A stretch of DNA of 56,120 nt from a virus: positions 1 to 56,120 of the IMG/VR virus record IMGVR_UViG_3300021376_000071. The stretch is one strand, 5' to 3'. Of this stretch, positions 52,465 through 56,120 are shown one piece after another (within the stretch, counting starts at the first letter, position 1; each line of letters begins with the position of its first letter). The position numbers and the translations under genes are program-made. Under the pieces are notes generated by a model. It did no database searches, was not told where the DNA came from, and saw nothing but the letters and a program-made list of their open reading frames with translations.

Positions 52465-53010
52465 TTATTCGTACTTGTACTGCTCTTTCTTAGTAAAAGG
52501 TGCAGAAGTCCAAGCATCTTGAGACTCGGCTATCTTCATAGCCTTCAGAGGGGCTGCACCAGCCAAAATAGCCCCTACAGCATACTTTGCACCGTTTCCT
52601 ACTCCATAAATGCCATCGGCTCTTATACCGACCGACAGGTCGTCTTCAATGGCAAATAGAGTTCCACCAACAGCAACTAAAAACTGAAAACGGTATTCGC
52701 CATCAATGCCCTCTTCTTTAAAGTCAAATCCGTTATTAATTAAACATTGGCGAAGAGAAGGCACTACTTTTGCAATCATGAAGTGATAGAGGTCTTTGAT
52801 GTCTTTTTCGGTAGGTGCTGGTGGATTCCAGATGTGTTGTGCTACATCGCAAGGGAAGGCTTCTCCTGCTCCAGCAATTAAAAAATCCCCACGTCTTGAA
52901 ATTTTAGACATGTGGGGATGATGGAACTTACGTCCTTGACCATCTGTTGTTTGATTATCGCAATAGATAACGCATTTATCTTTCTGCTGGATTCCAATAA
53001 TCGTCGTCAC
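52465..53010 (-). CDS. Proteasome beta-subunit/HslV-like N-terminal threonine peptidase
   Basis: 181 aa, GTG start with GAGGA seven bases upstream. The N-terminus MTTIIGIQQKDKCVIYCDNQ matches HslV (MTTI-) and proteasome beta subunits: Thr2 would be exposed by Met removal, Asp18 (D17 after Met loss) and Lys36 fit the catalytic Asp17 and Lys33, and GAGEAF fits the glycine loop. Later FQFLVAVGGTLFAIEDD, YGVGNGAKYAVGAILAG, AMKIAESQDAW follow the Ntn fold. Predicted Ntn peptidase of phage origin; no partner ATPase in the window. Confidence 0.85.
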   Translation of the reverse strand: MTTIIGIQQKDKCVIYCDNQTTDGQGRKFHHPHMSKISRRGDFLIAGAGEAFPCDVAQHIWNPPAPTEKDIKDLYHFMIAKVVPSLRQCLINNGFDFKEEGIDGEYRFQFLVAVGGTLFAIEDDLSVGIRADGIYGVGNGAKYAVGAILAGAAPLKAMKIAESQDAWTSAPFTKKEQYKYE

Positions 53011-53022
53011 AGTAGGTCCTCA

Positions 53023-53065
53023 AAGTCGGGGGGGATGAGTAATTCTACTTCTCACCCCCCGACTT
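53023..53065. terminator. Terminator-like hairpin
   Basis: AAGTCGGGGGG pairs with CCCCCCGACTT (11 bp) around a 20-base loop, between the 93-aa gene and the peptidase gene. Minus-strand tail GACTTTGAGG is only weakly T-rich, so it may attenuate rather than stop. Confidence 0.6.
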
Positions 53066-53074
53066 AGAAAGTGT

Positions 53075-53356
53075 CTACTTAGGGTCTCTGTATGTGAAAG
53101 ACCCGTAGAAACGGGCTGTTTTGCCCTTATCGTCTGTTTCTGGACCTGCTACCAATTTAACGCTCTTACGAGGTGTCTTGGCTGCTGCTTGGGCTTTAAG
53201 CCACTTCTTGGCAGCAGAGGCGTTTTTCCAAGCGGTAACTGAGGCGGTCTCGTTATCGTCTTGGTCGTTCTTAAGAATAATTGTGGCTAACCAACCGCCA
53301 CCTTTCTCTTTGTTAAGAACTGCTTTTGCTTCAAACGTGAAGATTTTTCTTGGCAC
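53075..53356 (-). CDS. Small conserved-type protein, unknown function
   Basis: 93 aa from a GTG six bases after AAGGAG; the ATG two codons earlier abuts the SD directly and is less likely. Beta-alpha pattern: FTFEAKAVLNKEKGGGWLAT, TASVTAWKNASAAKKWLKAQ, RKSVKLVAGPETDDKGKTAR. No family. Gene pointing away from the plus-strand zinc-ribbon gene across a 71-bp divergent region. Confidence 0.65.
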   Translation of the reverse strand: MPRKIFTFEAKAVLNKEKGGGWLATIILKNDQDDNETASVTAWKNASAAKKWLKAQAAAKTPRKSVKLVAGPETDDKGKTARFYGSFTYRDPK

Positions 53357-53385
53357 GTTCATCTCCTTTGTTCAAATAGGGTGAG

Positions 53386-53421
53386 TTGACAATAACACGG
53401 ATGGGTGGGTGGGTCTAGTAT
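53386..53421 (+). promoter_or_regulatory. Candidate rightward promoter, leaderless
   Basis: TTGACA (53386-53391) and TAGTAT (53416-53421). The -10 lies six bases before the ATG, which would give a leaderless transcript as common in Actinobacteria. The spacing (24) between the two is too long for a normal pair, so the -35 may belong to something else. Between divergent genes. Confidence 0.4.
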
Positions 53422-53427
53422 CGCACC

Positions 53428-53628
53428 ATGGAAGGTTTAGAAAAAATTGACTTTCGTGGCATACCCACGCATGAGTGCCCCGTGTGTGGAAGCACGTCCT
53501 TCCGTATAGTAGCGGGGTTTATTGACTACAACATAGCCTGGTGGGGAACAGACGCTGAGTGCTACGAGTGCGGAACTAAACTGACTGTTCCAACTCCCGT
53601 GGATGACCCTGAGAGGTCTGAATCGTAG
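53428..53628 (+). CDS. Plus-strand zinc-ribbon protein
   Basis: 66 aa and the only supported plus-strand gene. ECPVCGSTSFRIVAGFIDYN, then DAECYECGTKL gives a four-Cys zinc ribbon. 3' end overlaps the GT25 gene by 53 bases, convergently. It may be a small transcription or nucleic-acid accessory. The short promoter region is apparently leaderless. Confidence 0.7.
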   Translation: MEGLEKIDFRGIPTHECPVCGSTSFRIVAGFIDYNIAWWGTDAECYECGTKLTVPTPVDDPERSES

Positions 53629-54229
53629 TTTCAAACCCTGCGATATTGCAGAACATAGCCACATTTGGTTTTAGAGTATAGACATCCCACTCACGAGTCA
53701 TACCGCGTTTTAATATGTACCAATCAACCGCTTCATCTATTGGTTGATTGGTTATTGCCTCAAGTAAACGTTCTGCACCTTTTTTGGAAACCCAATAACA
53801 TGCGTTAGACCAAACTTGGTATGAACGACAAATCCTAGAGTCACCGATATCAAATGATTGCTTGTAGTTGTTTTCGCCTTGCCACTGATGCACATATTGA
53901 TAGAAAAAGTCCCACATCATCGGTAATCGGTTTAGATACATCTTGCTGTAGTACAGAAATTCGGGGTCCAACAGAATGTCATCTTCCAGTAGTAGAAGAG
54001 CGTCGTAATCAGATGAGGCGAACTCCCGCAACGCCAAGACCGTTGAGTGCCATAGTCCTACTTCACCTGGTTTAAGCATCTTTGAAAAGTGAAGTGGGCA
54101 TGCGTCAGATGCAGTCATCGTGGGGCTAAATAACTTTGGAAGTTCTAAAGAACTTTCTATTTGGGACTTGTTGCGGTCCCTTTCTTCGTTGATGCCAGGA
54201 ATGTTAAATATTTGATAGACGAGATTCAT
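53576..54229 (-). CDS. GT25-family glycosyltransferase
   Basis: 217 aa from the ATG (a GTG one codon earlier is open). GT25 hallmarks: LKPGEVGLWHSTVLALREF (like EiGC..SH..vw), LLLEDDILLDPEF with the acidic EDD, and CYWVSKKGAERLLEAITNQP, IDEAVDWYI. The family includes LPS galactosyltransferases and the collagen beta-galactosyltransferases of animals; mimivirus L230 combines a related domain with a lysyl hydroxylase. Soluble. Candidate for glycosylating the phage's own collagen-like fibres; alternatives are the cell wall polysaccharides of the host. Confidence 0.85.
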   Translation of the reverse strand: MNLVYQIFNIPGINEERDRNKSQIESSLELPKLFSPTMTASDACPLHFSKMLKPGEVGLWHSTVLALREFASSDYDALLLLEDDILLDPEFLYYSKMYLNRLPMMWDFFYQYVHQWQGENNYKQSFDIGDSRICRSYQVWSNACYWVSKKGAERLLEAITNQPIDEAVDWYILKRGMTREWDVYTLKPNVAMFCNIAGFETTIQTSQGHPRELEQSV

Positions 54230-54238
54230 CACACCAGT

Positions 54239-54349
54239 TTAGCGGGTAACCTCACAGATACAAGTACACGAGTCAATCTCGCAAACGCCAAACAGGATGA
54301 AATGACCACATTTGCGACACTTCTTGGGTTGACGTACATCTTCACTCAC
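54239..54349 (-). CDS. Tiny Cys-rich protein (36 aa) or second half of a split gene
   Basis: From a GTG: VSEDVRQPKKCRKCGHFILFG, then CEIDSCTCICEVTR, with seven cysteines. The same frame continues upstream without interruption except a single TAG at 54365, joining it to the 48-aa ORF. It could be a separate zinc-binding peptide or the C-terminal half of a protein broken by an amber codon or read through it. No strong SD. Confidence 0.5.
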   Translation of the reverse strand: MSEDVRQPKKCRKCGHFILFGVCEIDSCTCICEVTR

Positions 54350-54364
54350 AGCCCAATTATCGGA

Positions 54365-54511
54365 CTAGGAATTCCAGAGTTCGTCCTCAATACGAAGAAT
54401 CTCTTCTAACTTTTCTTCTGCGACATGTGATGATTTTTGGTTGGGGTAATACTCGTAGTCATCAAACGTTTTGAGTTGTAACGGGTATTCAAACTGTTTC
54501 TTCTTCAACAT
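54365..54511 (-). CDS. Tiny charged protein (48 aa) or first half of a split gene
   Basis: M-LKKKQFEYPLQLKTFDDYEY, then SSHVAEEKLEEILRIEDELW, then NS and TAG. Overlaps the SpeD gene 3' end by 23 bases. Charged and helical. The frame is open beyond the TAG into the Cys-rich 36-aa ORF, so the two may be one gene. Function unknown. Confidence 0.5.
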   Translation of the reverse strand: MLKKKQFEYPLQLKTFDDYEYYPNQKSSHVAEEKLEEILRIEDELWNS

Positions 54512-54953
54512 TTTTAAAACCGTTCTCTCTATCTAGGTTGAGGTAATCCAACTCTACAACTTGGAAGGTTTCGTTGAAAAGAGCCAACACTTGGTCCACA
54601 TTGAGAGAACCGCAGGTGTACAGGTCGAACTGGACTAATGCTGGGTCCTTCTCATCCCAGATGTGGAAAGCGATGTGGCTGGTCTCAATCATCACAATTG
54701 CAGTTAGACCACGGTTACCTGGCTTATCTACATAACTAGCAAATGGCCCCTTGATAATCTTCATGTCGATGTTCTCAACTAAACGTATCAAGAAGCCGAC
54801 GGCCTCTTCCTCGCTCCGCATCGGGGAGGTTACTTTTGCGTTAATCAACAAGTGTTTATGGAAAAGGGGCTTTACCTCGTCTCGCCCGCAAGTACAGTCA
54901 GCACAACCACTGGACTGCTCGTTTGCTAAAGGTAGTTCATTTATACTGGTCAT
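54489..54953 (-). CDS. speD: S-adenosylmethionine decarboxylase (SpeD)
   Basis: 154 aa. After an N-terminal CADCTCGRD, HLLINAKVTSP, then VMIETSHIAFHIWDE and FDLYTCGSLN match AdoMetDC: Ser92 would become the pyruvoyl group, with His97 and Cys114 in their usual spacing. The residue before the Ser is Thr where Glu is common (ESH), so self-cleavage should be checked. Makes decarboxylated SAM for polyamine synthesis, an auxiliary gene also seen in cyanophages. The N-terminal Cys-rich stretch is extra. TAGCCT lies eight bases before the ATG, possibly a leaderless -10. Confidence 0.88.
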   Translation of the reverse strand: MTSINELPLANEQSSGCADCTCGRDEVKPLFHKHLLINAKVTSPMRSEEEAVGFLIRLVENIDMKIIKGPFASYVDKPGNRGLTAIVMIETSHIAFHIWDEKDPALVQFDLYTCGSLNVDQVLALFNETFQVVELDYLNLDRENGFKNVEEETV

Positions 54954-55079
54954 AGACGCAAAGGCTACTGCCTAACAATGCTTATGTAACGCTAGTCGCG
55001 GATTGCTCAATGGCTACGGTGGCTGGTGCGACGCTACCGACCCCCTGACCCCCCTGGCTCTTGAGTATCCCTGCCGTGT

Positions 55080-55115
55080 TTTGTACGTACATTGTGTATA
55101 CATTGTGCGTACAAA
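55080..55115. repeat. Imperfect 36-bp palindrome
   Basis: Reads TTTGTACG...CGTACAAA with about 30 of 36 positions symmetrical; also contains a direct TACATTGTG pair 11 bases apart. A dimeric or iterated regulator-binding site, or an origin element, is plausible. Confidence 0.6.
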
Positions 55116-55374
55116 TTTAATCACCTGGCTCTTTGGCTACTGCCTCCAAATTGACCTTCGACCTGGGTATCTCATCTGGCGGTGGTTTTTACAGCGATTT
55201 TCTAATGGTGGGGGGGTCACTTGTATTGTTCTTTAGCAATCTGTTTATGAAACAACTTGTACGTGTTCTATCTATGTTTATTTACTTATGTTTTTTAGTT
55301 GTTGATAGCAACGTTGATAGCAAGTTTGGCTACTGTGTTTTTTATTTATTGACTTGTGTGAATACCACCAGAAA

Positions 55375-55394
55375 ATCAAGCACTATCAAGCACT
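55375..55394. repeat. Tandem decamer repeat
   Basis: ATCAAGCACT twice in direct succession in the non-coding right arm. Confidence 0.6.
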
Positions 55395-55480
55395 ATTATC
55401 AGATAGTTATTTAGTTATTTATTTACTAACTACCTAACGTGATTACTTAGTGTCACACAATCAAAATCACTTGCTAATCA

Positions 55481-55527
55481 CTATCTATTACTTCTCTATC
55501 TATCTATGTATTACTTCTATCTATTCA
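55481..55527. repeat. CTAT-rich short repeats
   Basis: CTAT units and two TATTACTTCT copies in about 45 bases. Iteron-like or simple low-complexity sequence. Confidence 0.5.
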
Positions 55528-56120
55528 ATAACAACAAGTGTTCCCCGACTTTTTTTACGTTTCGTGCGTTGCGAGATACACGTTGTGTATTAGTGATTAC
55601 TTGACGTTGTTGTTGATTATGATATGAATAAACTTCTATAGATAGATTACATCTATGCTCTGGTTCTTCAGTATTTAACACCGCCACCACCTCCGCCACC
55701 TCAATAACAACGTTAAATAACTTTCTAAATACCTTTCAATCTTCTATAACTAAATAAATAAACTTCTTATTGTTATATCTTGAACAACTTACGCATCTAC
55801 GCTCTTCACAAAAACTCTTGCGTTGAAACCTTTACAAAATAATCGCCAACAGAGAGTACGTATAAATGACGGCGAAAACTCTCACTATTTAGGCGTAAAA
55901 CACGCGAGTTGCGTGGGGGGGGTGGGGTCGTGTATTCTCTACCTCAGGTAGTTAGCCCAACGGAAGTTGTTGAGGCAGGTGAAAGAAAACTTCTATTGAA
56001 GTTATACAAATAGTTTTCACGCAATCTTGTGTAAGTCGTGAAACAAAATCGTGTAACTAACTTCTTTAGTAAATAGTTTTCGGTATTCACTAAATCGAAA
56101 CTTGTAGTGACAAACAACTT

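Larger units (their letters stand above)
54960..56120. other. 1.16-kb stretch without a supported gene
   Basis: AT-rich intergenic sequence beyond the first leftward gene. Small ORFs present lack SD, family pattern or normal composition, so none is called. Contents: a 36-bp imperfect dyad (55080-55115), a tandem decamer (55375-55394), CTAT-rich repeats (55481-55527), a G8 run near 55915-55924, and two AAATAGTTTTC copies (56008-56018 and 56071-56081). Likely a control region or a boundary to another gene module; origin function is possible. Confidence 0.6.

Noticed and set aside
55133-55414. 93-aa plus-strand ORF with hydrophobic stretches in the right non-coding arm
   Set aside because: TTG start, no SD, odd low-complexity composition, overlaps other ORFs and repeats; no family pattern.
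55921-55990. tRNA-like stretch (TAGCCCAACGG and GAGGCAGG)
   Set aside because: No GGTTCRA T-arm, no closing acceptor stem and no anticodon loop could be drawn; not supported as a tRNA.
1-56120. Temperate lifestyle
   Set aside because: No integrase, excisionase, repressor or attachment site seen in this window; absence here does not settle it.

Overview
The window is the late (structural and lysis) arm of a contractile-tailed bacteriophage (myovirus morphotype), read almost entirely right to left on the minus strand. Landmarks are a large terminase, portal, coiled-coil scaffold, N4-gp56/P22-like major capsid protein, a tail sheath next to a T4 gp19-like tube, a two-part tail chaperone, a tape measure, and a baseplate set (LysM protein, gpD/gp27-like hub, gp5/V-like OB-fold protein, gp25, baseplate J, a tail-protein-I-like protein). 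The host is probably an actinomycete: there is a DUF7455-like protein, GTG and TTG starts are frequent, and at least one promoter looks leaderless. This is inference; the many small basic ORFs are a style seen in aquatic phages. No integrase or repressor is visible, and the left end cuts a gene, so this is part of a larger genome.

Layout in transcription order, right to left. (1) 54.96-56.12 kb: about 1.15 kb without a convincing gene, AT-rich, with a 36-bp imperfect dyad and short repeats. (2) 49.36-54.95 kb: accessory and lysis genes: S-adenosylmethionine decarboxylase, small Cys-rich ORFs, a GT25-type glycosyltransferase, one plus-strand zinc-ribbon gene, a proteasome beta/HslV-like peptidase, lipoproteins, small membrane proteins, a CHAP endolysin and an HNH-like protein. 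(3) 44.9-49.34 kb: a 902-aa secreted PA14 protein followed by three holin-like membrane proteins. (4) 42-44.9 kb: small basic and zinc-finger ORFs, a PASTA-like protein and a KTSC-like protein. (5) 35.2-41.9 kb: head genes. (6) 20.1-35.1 kb: a neck protein, then about 14 kb of fibre genes (three collagen-like proteins, two glycine-rich adhesins of 859 and 1863 aa) and a GT2 glycosyltransferase. (7) 17.2-20.1 kb: second neck protein, a run of tiny basic proteins, connector and tail-completion proteins. (8) 0.86-17.2 kb: sheath, tube, chaperones, tape measure, baseplate, fibres. (9) 0-0.83 kb: a membrane protein, an unknown protein and a cut-off winged-helix-like gene.

Most genes abut by TAATG, ATGA or TGATG overlaps, so large translationally coupled operons are likely, divided by a few strong hairpins (18.49, 35.20, 35.66, 49.79 and 53.04 kb). 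Eleven small genes missed by a 60-codon cutoff are added here, and several starts are moved to ribosome-binding-site-supported ATG, GTG or TTG codons.

The observations most worth following are: Gly-Pro-Thr collagen fibres in a phage that also encodes a GT25 enzyme (the collagen galactosyltransferase family) and a GT2 enzyme; a phage N-terminal-threonine peptidase of the HslV/proteasome fold; a cupredoxin-like domain with a complete His-Cys-His-Met set at the end of a collagen fibre; and a baseplate-side fibre protein interrupted by about 200 residues with about 32 cysteines. All functional calls come from reading sequence by eye; no database search was run.
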